Source: Axinella damicornis (taxonomy: Eukaryota; Porifera; Demospongiae; Axinellida; Axinellidae). From it: DNA of 64,000 nt. A program made the translations under genes and the position numbers. The stretch lies in assembly GCA_963931865.1 (NCBI GenBank), contig OZ007509.1:18995227-19059226 (forward strand), given 5' to 3'. The stretch's first letter is position 1, and each line of letters begins with the position of its first letter. Of the stretch, positions 1-10,100 are shown piece after piece. The notes beneath the pieces are model-generated. The model searched no databases. It was given only the letters and a program-made list of their open reading frames with translations, and was not told where the DNA came from.

Positions 1-98
1 TCCAGGGCAGCGTAGTCTACTGGTCTATTGTCTATTGTAGGAGGAAAAAACATGAAGTCGAATTCACTCTGTGACGTGAACGCCGGAGCTGCACGTAC

Positions 99-1011
99 GT
101 GCATACTGGGTTTGTTGATCAGGTTTCAATTGCATGCTTGGAAAGCCGTAGTAACTACTTGAATCAACTGCCCCATCTACTGGTGGTTTGGGTTCACCGA
201 AAAAATACCAGGTGGGCCATAATCGCGGGTCATCTTTTGGCAAGACCTTCTCTACACGGAAGTAGGTAGAGTTCCACAGATAGATGGCCAGCTTGATGTA
301 CATTGGGAAGGCAGGTGTCAAAGTAGCCAGAACATCATTGACGTATGTGCCTGGCGTCAGTATCACTCTCCTGGCCGTGTATGGACCAGAAGACTTCCCC
401 TTGTCGTTAACGGCTAACACTTGAATAACGTCCTGACTCGTGTAATCAATACTCGTTACACGCTCCCTTTCGCGACATTCGTACGCCTGACCAAAGGTTT
501 TTAATGCCTTAACGAAGCCCTCGGTAAGTGCAGGTACATGAATAGTCCCTGCATCCGGAACGAATAAGCCTGTCGGATCGTCAATGTCACCAACGGCTTC
601 AGCGATGAACGGAAACCTGGCGAAGAGACTTGTCTTGTCTAGTTGATCGAACGGTACTTCCAACCTGCGAAGATTATTTATTGCACCATCGATACTTCCT
701 TCAGTTTGGTTTCCTTCAGCTTCACCAAACCACAGCACACCCGTTTTGGTCAAGATAGTATCGTCATTCAACTCGCTGCTGCTCATAAGATCGTCCCATA
801 GCGGACTTGTCTCAACCGCCAACTTACAGAGGTTGTATTCCGAGTAGCAGGTGCGCCACTGGCGAGTCAACCCCGCACTTGATCCATGTTGATTACCGAA
901 ATTGAACTGTTCGATCAGGAGGACTTTCTTACCTCTCTTCTTGACACACTCGTAAGCTGCTGACAATCCTATTGGACCGCCACCCACAACGATCAGGTCG
1001 TAATCACACAT
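99..1011 (-). CDS. Sarcosine oxidase-like FAD-dependent oxidoreductase, first exon (partial gene)
   Basis: The exon starts at the ATG at 1011 and encodes about 304 residues of a DAO/monomeric sarcosine oxidase-type flavoenzyme. These enzymes oxidise N-methyl or secondary amino acids such as sarcosine or pipecolate, yielding hydrogen peroxide. An N-terminal Rossmann FAD motif (DLIVVGGGPIGLSAAYE, residues 4-20) is followed by an acidic ribose-binding region (LLIEQ), then the family block around GSSAGLTRQWR and a TGVLWFG strand. The frame runs to a stop at 62-64, but the last residues do not look like the family. A GTACGT donor at 98-93 would end the exon at 99 in phase 1, with the C-terminal part beyond the window edge. 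The first exon has no signal peptide. Family assignment is firm; exact substrate and the 3' splice position are not. Confidence 0.8.
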
Positions 1012-1653
1012 GGCGCTATTTTACCGTAGTATAGTATTAGTGCTTCTACTCTACTTTTGCGAGCAGATCGACTGGATCGCCTGTTTATATATATACAATA
1101 GGATGAACCACGCCCCCCCCCCCCCGAGGCACAGCATCCTGTTCTGCGGTAACCTTAGCCTATAGCAAAATATACGGAAATTGTAGATCCATGTTCTGCT
1201 CCACACACATGCACAAAATCGGCACATTCCAACAGAAGCCAGACAAATCCCACAGACGGGGCAACTGTGACTAACATGGTTCAGCATACACTCCCTGTAC
1301 TCGGGCCTACCTAACTACGTAGCACAGTCTCGGTCACTCTAGCCTCGCTGCTCTGTCATAACACTAGTAGGCCATCACTCACTGATCATGACTATATAAA
1401 AAACACACTAGCACACAAGTGGCAAAAGTCTTTCTAGCCAGAAGTCGACTGACAAGCCACAATCATCACAGTTCTGACTTCACACATCAAGCGAGTTAGC
1501 ATTATGCAAATCAGTGCCTACAGGATACAATGCTATACACTAATTGAAGCAGTCTACTAAGACAGACAGCCACTTGGATTCCAGGTTTGCGGATCATATG
1601 TCACTTACCCACTCAACTGTGTACTACCATAGATAATTATCTATGGTACTACC
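1012..1653. other. Intergenic stretch upstream of the sarcosine oxidase-like gene
   Basis: No credible coding exon. It contains a poly-C run near 1113-1124 and a small perfect palindrome at about 1626-1649 (TACCATAGATAA and its complement) immediately before the first MITE. It should hold the promoter of the minus-strand oxidase gene, but I see no clear core promoter motif. Confidence 0.4.
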
Positions 1654-2163
1654 TTAACCCTTTAAGACCTAACGTTGCATATCTGCAACGTGAGACTTTC
1701 AGCTTCATGATGTCACATCCGGCAATGTCCTTGAGAGATAGGCTCTGCGCCAGCAGAAAGGTCGGGGCAAGGGGAGGTGGGTGGGTGCACCCGAAGGGTG
1801 CAAACAGCATGGCCGTGTTTGGGCTCAGCTTTGAACGACCCTTGGTTGGAGCCGGGTAGGCCATTTCTCGGGTTTTAAGCATAAATGGACTTAGAAAGTA
1901 GCTGTCTTGCCTTGTAGGCCCTCCATTTCCAGTGTTCATGGTCAGTTTTTAGCTACGGCAGGTTGGCCACTTCTCGGGAGGCTTGATTGCAAGTTCGTTA
2001 GTTGGTGGGTGTGGTTAAGCACGTATATGCTTAGTGTAGCTGAAATTACCTGTGTGAGCAGTTTCGAGCCAAGCAACGCCAGGGAACAGAAATTAGGGTA
2101 TGTTTAAGTGTTCTATAGACTGAAAATGACCTAGAGAAATAAATTTAGGCCCTAAAGAGTTAA
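1654..2163. mobile_element. TTAA-flanked MITE, copy 1
   Basis: A 510-bp block bounded by TTAA on both sides (1654-1657 and 2160-2163). Ends are imperfect inverted repeats: TTAACCCTTTAAGACCT on the left and, read from the right, TTAACTCTTTAGGGCCT (three differences in 17). A second copy lies at 2498-3013. TTAA duplication and a CCCT-type tip are what piggyBac-type elements leave, so a non-autonomous piggyBac-like MITE is the best guess. Its short open frames are not genes. Confidence 0.7.
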
Positions 2164-2497
2164 TGAGACGAGAGAAAAAACCGAAATGTGGGAAGAAAGT
2201 TCAGAGATAAGCAAGCTATAGCTGAACTGAGCACTGAACCTCTGTCCAACCATACCCTGAGTGTGACTGTGACAAGGGACGTAATCTGTCTTATTTTGTG
2301 GATCATGAATATCATTAACAGCCTATTATTCTGTGTGTTGGAGAGTGTGCCTGTGCAGTTGGTACCCTGTGAAGCCCCAACTGTGGCTAACCTTGGTTGC
2401 AAGCTTGTACTTGACACAGTCTGATACAAATAGCCCTGGGGTCCCCATGAATATCATTAAATAGCTCCATTTTTAGGTGAGCTGCTTTCCCATTAGC

Positions 2498-3013
2498 TAA
2501 CCCTTGAAGACCTAACGTTGCATATCTGCAACGTCAGACTTTCAGCTTCATGATGTCACATCCAGCAATGTCCTTGAGAGATAGGCTCTGCGCCAGCAGA
2601 AAGGGCGGGGCAAGGGGAGGTGGGTGGGTGCACCCGAAGGGTGCAAACAGCATGGCCGCGTTTGGGCTCAGCTTTGAACGACCCTTGGTTGGAGCCGGGT
2701 AGGCCATTTCTCGGGTTTTAAGCATAAATGGACTTAGAAAGTAGCTGTCTTGCCTTGTAGGCCCTCCATTTCCAGTGTTCATGGTCAGTTTTTTAGCTAC
2801 GGCAGGTTGGCCACTTCTCGGGAGGCTTGATTGCAAGTTCGTTAGTTGGTGGGTGTGGTTAAGTCATGTATATATTATGCTTAGTGTAGCTGAAATTACC
2901 TGTGTGAGCAGTTTCGAGCCCAGCAACGCCAGGGAACAGAAATTAGGGTATGTTTAAGTATTCTATAGACTGAAAATGACCTAGAGAAATAAATTTAGGC
3001 CCTAAAGAGTTAA
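2498..3013. mobile_element. TTAA-flanked MITE, copy 2
   Basis: Nearly identical to 1654-2163 along its length, in the same orientation, with the left tip slightly changed (TAACCCTTGAAGACC). Its right TTAA (3010-3013) is also the left end of the next element, so two TTAA-targeted elements abut and share one target site. Confidence 0.7.
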
Positions 3014-3257
3014 GGTAGGAAGCACGGCATCGGCGAAATCGCGCAATTTTGCTCATGAATAATTAATGAGATGACGTCACTCGCATACGGTTATATAGAG
3101 TTATTCATCTGTTTTACGTTTTCCCATGGCGGCAACCGGAATAAACAAGGGGGGCTTCTCTCTTTGATGCGGCTAGCGGCCCTTTCAAGTTTCAAATCGG
3201 TACTCTGATGTGGCCGTGCGGTACTTTGAAGATTTGTTAGAAGCTATTCTAGCTTAT

Positions 3258-3869
3258 TACCCCGCGCGCGCATGCGCGAAGCGGGGTTAAGCAATCGGTT
3301 TTGTCCGTCTGTCTGTCGTCTGTGGCCCGGAAAAAATTGAAATCTCGCCACATAGACCCTCAAAAACCATCCAAATAGAGTCAAACAATAGCAAATAGCA
3401 AAAAACTGCTCTGTGTGTACCTGACTGAAGTCAAGGCGCTCCGTTTCGCTGTATTTCGGCTATTTCCTGCTTTTCATAACTATTCATAACGTTGGCTCCA
3501 CCTCTTCGTGACCTCAGAGTCCCATCAAGAACAAGACACGCAGTGCATTTGGAAACTTCATGCTTCGAGATGACCGCTAGGAAACAGTGTTTTCTCACGA
3601 TCTATGTACTTCACAGACATCGTGGCTATTGTTTCGGCTGTTTTTCATTTCCTATTGTTCGTAACATTTGGCCCCACCTCTTCAGCTTCACAATACACGG
3701 TAAGCGGTGACTCCCATACCTGCATAGGCAGAGATAGCCTCGTTCCCAGGCCCGAGACGGCGAGCCTGGGAACGAGGCTAAGACAGAGATGTCACGTCGA
3801 TTCAGAGATGTCACGTCGGTGCTGTCGATTGTAACTGCACTATATCCTGTAGACGTTCCGCGCGGGGTA
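3258..3869. mobile_element. Nested insertion with TACCCCGCGCG terminal inverted repeats
   Basis: A 612-bp insert with perfect 11-bp inverted ends, TACCCCGCGCG at 3258-3268 and its complement at 3859-3869, inside the 3010-4595 element. The matching point in the sister copy (about 15760) lacks it. A TA duplication, as in Tc1/mariner-type insertion, is possible but not proven because about 24 extra bases lie on the right. It contains a short TAGCCTCG-type hairpin at 3736-3780. Confidence 0.55.
3726..3790. mobile_element. Short TAGCCTCG hairpin element with target duplication
   Basis: Stem arms AGCCTCGTTCCCAGGC and its complement at 3736-3780, flanked by AGGCAGAGAT (3726-3735) and AGACAGAGAT (3781-3790), a 10-bp direct repeat with one mismatch. 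Confidence 0.6.
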
Positions 3870-4595
3870 TGTGTTCTATGAACATCTCTAGTTGAATGTA
3901 GCGATGGGCTATCTGAGTGTGAATAGCTAGGTGGAGTGAGCAGGAATGTTTGTGGGTCTGCTGAAGTGGCCGAAGAACAGCCTGGAAAGTGAACGGCATC
4001 CGACAGCTCCCTGGCCAAGGTACTCTAGAGAGTTGACCTTTCGGCACTACAGGCCCCGCCCATTTTTGTGTTAGGGCGAATTTGGCTGGTTTGGTAGCTG
4101 GACTGGGCTGGTGAGAGGGAGTAGATGTGTGGCCAAAACTCTGTAACCGAGAGGTGAACGTGGAAAAGCATCCCTAGTTTTGCAGGGGGTAGGTTGACCT
4201 TTTGAAGAGTGCCCTTGGCTTGAGTCGGTTTTAGGTGGTGTGCGTGGAATTTTTTTTGAAAGCCTAGGGTAGCCAAACCTCTGTTTTTGAGGGTGGCAGT
4301 GAGTTTTGGGCTGTAGCCTAGCCTGCAAGTGAGGAGAGCAGGTGGTAAATCCATCCGTAGTTTTTGGGCCTGTTTTGTGTGTGTATTGATGATGGGGTCA
4401 GAGTGTGGGTGGGGCCTTGGAGAGGGTCCAAATTTTCAGTTTCGTAGAGGGCCTTAAAATTGAGTTTTAGGGCATTTTCAAGCAGAGGGAGCAGTTTGAT
4501 GCAAAGTATTGCTGAAACTTGTGTACGCTTTGATGCTGCCCATTTATTCATCAACTTGGTTTCGGAGATCGCGGTACCCATGTTTGCTACCTTAA

Positions 4596-5365
4596 AGAGC
4601 ACCGAATCGAAGATTGAAGTTAGTTGCTTGATTTTCAGTTATAGCTAGTTAGCTCACATAGATGGTATAACGGGTGGGCAGATACTGGCTATACACTGCT
4701 TGGTTATTACAACCATACTAAGGTTAATAAGTTATCCCTCAGTTGCAGCTGAGCTATAGATGCTAATATGCAATTAGCCCTCTTCGGTCACACACTCACT
4801 TCCAACAATGCTGAATCAAAAGCTTTGACTGTTTTCATATACTGCCCAGCCTTCACAACTATATTGACATGCAGTACGTCAGGCGAGCCCCACAATGCCC
4901 TGCATTCTCCTAGTTAACCACAGAGTGGTTACCTTGGTTGCAGACAAACTGCATGGAGACAGTGGTTATAGGAGGTTTACTCAAGGATTAGGGTAATTGC
5001 ATAAGACAACCTGCAAAGGCAACTGGCCCAGATCATCTCACTGACAATCTTGGAACATCTGCAAGGTTAGCTACAACTGGTTGTCATGGAAATTGATGGC
5101 AGCAGGTCCCTCACAGATGTTTAGTGGTTGAGATCTGCTTGTAGATAATTGGGCCAGCTTCCTCTCAAGTTGCCTTATATGTAATTGATCTCTGAACCTC
5201 TGTCTCCAGCTTGTCTGCAACTGGTATACACTGCAAAAACAAATCAGTTGTTTTAGCCTCCAGCTTGTCTGCAACTGGTATATATAGCTACCACGTAACG
5301 GTTATTTACCTTAATTGCATGGTTGAAGACAAACCAAGGCGACAGGTATAGTTATGGTATATTGC
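4596..5365. other. Non-coding spacer
   Basis: No coding exon recognised. It contains a local near-duplicate of the phrase around CCAGCTTGTCTGCAACTGG (about 5207-5226 and 5261-5280). Confidence 0.3.
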
Positions 5366-6815
5366 ATCTGTTAGGACCCACCTGCCACCACAGCAATTAA
5401 AAGTAATCGACCATATAATTAGCGCACCTGTAAGGGATTCATCTGCCACCATGAAAGACATAAGCTGTAATTACTGTGTGACTTGCAGTTAACTCCCTGC
5501 AACTGCTCCAATTATATAATTCTACAAGTAATAAAAAACATTTAAAATGTAACAGGATGTAGGGATACCAGAACCGCAAAAAGTAAGGAAACAAGGTAGG
5601 GATGATCACACAAAACAGTGAAGTATACAACCCCCTACAGAGATCTTTTTCCATAATACGTGTATAATGAAAAAAGATATGTAGGGGGATTGTATACTTC
5701 ACTGTTTTGTGTGATCATCCCTACCTTGTTTCCTTACTTTTTGCGGTTCTGGTATCCCTACATCCTGTTACATTTTAAATGTTTTTTATTACTTGTTTAT
5801 GTCATTTTTTTTAACAGCAGGCACATGCATGCTGGACTCTGGCATTTACACTGCCAGCAATGGCTGAAGAATCAGACCCAAGCATCTCAAGAGCCAACCC
5901 TTTTCTGGATGAATACTACGCCAGTGCTCCCTGAGCTGAAGACCATAGCTAAGTTTAGTGTAGCTAAAATAGCTATACCAGATAGTAGTAGCGACACATT
6001 GTTGAGTCTTTAGATAGGCATTCACCCCTCTCACAGAACACAGTCTAGTAACATATATAGCACAGAGAATTTACCTCAGTCTAGTTGCGGTAACACAACG
6101 CAAGGCACGTCTAATTCAGCGATCTTGAATAATAATTACGTATCGTTGCTAAGTGATCGTTTAAGTGCGCATGCGTACAAACATGAAAATGGCGTGACAA
6201 ATGAAGCCATAGTTATTGAGTGGGCAGCTGTAGCCGCCTGGTGAAGACTTGGAGGTTGCCAAAAAGCGATGGGCTGGTGCACTGCTCGGTGTAAAATGCT
6301 GCTGTTTCGTGCGAAAACCATCATGAGGGATTGAGGCGACGTTGAGCTAGCCCGTCTGAAAGAAAGAAAGAAGAAAGAAGAAGAAAGAAAAACAATTTTG
6401 CCTGTTTTGCGAGTACCTGGTGCGGTACTTTCGCGACGGTTTTTCGCGACGCGAGGAGTCTTGTTGGTCATGAAAACACTCGAAGATGAACGGTATGTGG
6501 TTATAAAGGCTTATAAGTGTACCGTTTCTGAGATTTGGAGAGATTCTTTTGTATTAGCATATATTGCGTGTACGTCGTATCCCTACATACAGAGTCGGTA
6601 CTCTCAATTCCCATGGTGGCTGGTGAGTCCCCACGCACAGCCGCCCCCACAAATGTTCCTATTTCATGGTCTATTACTGCACCACGGTGGTGGCATTCCA
6701 TTCTCATGCAGTAATTACATTTTCGGGTTCTTCAGATGAGTTCCTCACAGGTGCGTCAATTATATGGTCTATTACTTCCAATCACTGTGGTGGCAGGTGG
6801 GTCCCTAACAGATAC
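5366..6815. mobile_element. DNA transposon remnant with long (~85 bp) terminal inverted repeats
   Basis: The left end (about 5366-5450, with CACCTGCCACCACAG) reappears in inverse orientation at about 6725-6815 (CTGTGGTGGCAGGTGGG). The phrase TGGTCTATTACT followed by a GTGGTGGCA block is repeated near the right end (about 6668 and 6768), as expected of subterminal transposase-binding repeats. The interior contains a foldback (5523-5804) and a segment shared with 11041-12174. No transposase frame is recognisable. Confidence 0.6.
5523..5804. repeat. Foldback repeat, ~118-bp arms
   Basis: About 118 bp at 5523-5640 recurs in inverse orientation at 5684-5804 around a loop of about 40 bp, so both strands encode the same open frames. 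The same palindrome is present at 11041-11303. Confidence 0.8.
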
Positions 6816-7175
6816 GGTGTGCCATAACCACTGTCTCCTTGCTTTGTCTGGAACCAATGAAACCATTATGTGGCTAAAAGAGTATTAGCATGCGACTCAG
6901 CTGAAACTGAAGTAGCCCTGGAATGGTTAAAATAAGCAAACATTTTTGCAGTGTATAAATACCCTCCCACATAAGCTTAGATAATGGACGTAGAATACGG
7001 TAGTTGCAGAAATAACAAGTTAATTGCCTTGGACAGTAGCATATTATACCACTGAATGTTAAGATGTGAATGCAAATGTTGTACAGTTTTATGATACTAC
7101 ACTAGCCTAGTACGTAGGTGTAGTACGAGGGGGAATCAAGGCTACAAAAAGAATGAAGTTAGCAATGTAATGCAG
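6816..7175. other. 3' flank of the L-amino-acid oxidase-like gene
   Basis: About 360 bp of AT-rich sequence after the LAAO-like stop codon. I see no exon and no clear canonical poly(A) signal on the minus strand. Confidence 0.3.
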
Positions 7176-10100
7176 TTACTTCTTCTGCTTCTCGTTCCGA
7201 GCGTAAAACTGGTAGGCTGCCCGTAGACCAGACTCAAGTGCTCCCTGAATCCATCCAGCGGCAAACGAAATCGCCTCTCCTGCGAAAAACAGGTTTTCCC
7301 AAGGATTGGCGAGCCAAGTGACATTCCTATACTCAGTAGGCTTCAGAACACAATAGGCTCCCTGTGCAGAGGGTTCGTTGTACCATGGTACGATAGCCCA
7401 AACGTTGTCATACTCCGTGTCCATCTCCGGGTGGATTTCAGTTATCTGGCGGACTGCTTCGTAAACAGCTATCTCTGGGGGGAGTGACCCAAACATAAGT
7501 GCCTCGGACTTCCATGTGTAGATGAGGAGGATTCCCCCTTTGACATCGTCGGGGAAGGCTGGGTCATCTTTAGGGTTGCTCGGGTAATGGAGCTGGCCAA
7601 TTGGGAGGGTGGTCCTGCTGAAGCCTCCACGAATGTCATACTTTTCATCCTCCCAGAATCTCGTCTTACACTGCAGCATGATCTTTGTGGAGGGCCCATA
7701 GAAGATCTCGGATGTTGCATTGTAGAATGCATTCGGAAGCGCTGGAGTACCGGTACCCACTGCAGGCTTAAACGTGATTTGCCTGAGGATGTGCACGGGA
7801 GTTGTGACAATCACTGCTGCCCCTTCGTGGTTGACTTTGTCTGTGCTATAAACACCAGATTTGCGTTGGTAACCGGATACAATCACCTTGTTGACGCCTT
7901 TTGATGAATCATATGTAACGTGATTTACCGTGAAATTCTTCACGATTTCCATACTGGTACCCTTGCTTGCCTCCTCGAATGCCAGTGGCAGTTTAGACAT
8001 GCCACCTTTGAAGCGGTGCATGTGTGGTGACCACCATTCCCCCATCTGGTCTCGTAGGTACTGCACCAAGCTTTGGTCAAGCTGCTCCGTGTAGGTGAAT
8101 TGCATGTAAGCCGTGATGGCTTCGTGGGGCCATGGTAGCAGGTAACCAAGCTTGTTCAGCTCTGGACCGTTGGCGTACTGAGGAATGTGAGCAACGATAG
8201 CATCCTGAGTGCTTCTCAGGAAGCCACTGAGAGAGAAGTGGCTCCAGGTATCGATCCACTCATCCCAAATAGCAGCTCGCTCGTGTTGATCAATCACCCC
8301 AGCCAAACGACAACGCAGTTGGTCGACAATAACTTCAGTTGTCTGGCTGTAATAGTCATCTGTAAGAGAGAAGATTGACACAATGAAAGTTTTTATTCGC
8401 TGTGGCATGTACGATTTATGCTGCATATCGTGTATACAATACATGCATGTACACCCTTCTTGAAGTAATAGGGCATTTGTGAGCATCTTTGGCGTGCACC
8501 GAGAAGAGAAGAGGAGGGCACAAAAAGATTGAGATCTGGCCAATTTTACAGAGGAGGGTTACTATGCAGCTTTCAAAGCCAGAAATGTCTGTGTAGCGGA
8601 CAGAAATTTTCTATGAAACATCAAGCGATGAAAACGTGGGTTTCAGAAGCATGGTCCCCCATCGTAGCCATACGTTACATGACTGACTCTTTTAAGTTAA
8701 TTTGTTTCACAATTCTCCTGCAGGCCAATCATCATACATTGACTTTGTAGTAACTTGAACATGCAATGCAAGACTAGAAAATCTTTGACGCACAGCAAGA
8801 AAATGCCCTTGTTCTTGGTACCCATGCTTGTAATACGATGCCCTTGTTCTTGTTACATGAGCAGCCAACTGGAACCACAGGTGTCTAATTTTTGGACATA
8901 ACTATAGGTCTACAGAATGTAGACACCTCATTACTTATTCATACAGAAGTGTAGGCAAGGGCGCATCGAGCCGTCGAAGGCAGTGAGAGGGCATGTAATA
9001 CATATAGACGGCATAGTGCTGAGCGTTACTAAATTTGGAATTCAAATCCTACACAGTTGATCACGCGAACTATGCCGTCTGTGTAAGCATTATATCGACA
9101 GTTGCATGCTCTCTCGCCGCCTTCGGCGGCTCAATGCACCCTTAGTGTAGGTAGGTGATTAGTAGCCTCATTGCCACCTTGCTATGTACAGTGAGGCTCC
9201 TTGCATTCCTTAAGGTGGCGGGCAAGTGATTTTGGAATTAATAATCATGTCATCTAAAATATGTTGTAACCTGCAAGTCCTGCCATGAATGGAAACCAAA
9301 CGTGGTAATCAAACACTTCATGGTAAGTGCTACTTATGTACCAAGCCAGGATGTTCTGAGCAGCAAACAACGGAGACAGTGAATTATTCAGTATTGATGG
9401 AATTAAATAATTTTTCTGTACGTCTCAGTTTCATTGCACGCAAGCTACTGCTACTGTTCTTTCTCAGGATCAAGACAGGCCCAGTCTGGAGGGGGCTACG
9501 TTGAGTTTATGTAAGTACGCTTCCGAACTAGCCGGATACGGAGTTAACAGTGTTATCGCGAGGTCAATTTTCCTGTTTTTGTACATCTTGCACGGGAGAA
9601 ACCACGATGAGACGTTCGTTCGACGCCATATGACAACGTAGCCCCCTCGAGTAACCAGTGGAAGAGCTGCCTGCGAAGAGCATTTTAGCTAAATACGTTC
9701 AGCTGATTTTTGAGACGTACAGAAAAAACAGTGCTGTATTTCGCCGAGATTTGCAGCTGGCGTTGTCACAGTACGAAGTACGTATAACGTAGCGCTCAAC
9801 TAGACACGCTGTCAATGGATGCCCAACTGCCTTGGAAGAAGAAAGGTGGCACAGCATCTTGGATGGCTGCTGCTGGAGCGCTCGAAAGCGGTGATTCGGA
9901 ATTCGAATCACGCCTCCAATTATTGCGCGGTCACACGCGCGTATCATTGCTTGCCCGCCACCTTAAATCAATTATTATTATGTACACTCATACCAATGTC
10001 CTTGATCCTGTACTTATGTTTGCCACCAGTTCTTTTGATTCTGTCATCCCACCCCGGCCAGAATTTGTTGGTGTGAAGCTCAGGACTGGCATTCCATGCT

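Larger units (their letters stand above)
3010..4595. mobile_element. 1.6-kb DNA transposon remnant with TTAAGGTAG ends
   Basis: Begins TTAAGGTAGGAAGC and ends GCTACCTTAA, giving short terminal inverted repeats with TTAA at both edges. An inverted second copy is present at 14575-16036. This copy carries a nested insertion at 3258-3869 that the other copy lacks. The open frames inside (for example on the minus strand around 4025-4354) show no recognisable transposase, and both copies are degenerate, so I treat the element as non-coding. Confidence 0.65.

Noticed and set aside
5660..6013. 117-codon frame beginning in the foldback
   Set aside because: The foldback gives the same peptide from both strands; no domain.
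9030..9060. tRNA-like T-arm phrase (GGAATTCAAATCC)
   Set aside because: No acceptor, D or anticodon arms fit around it; it lies in a foldback.
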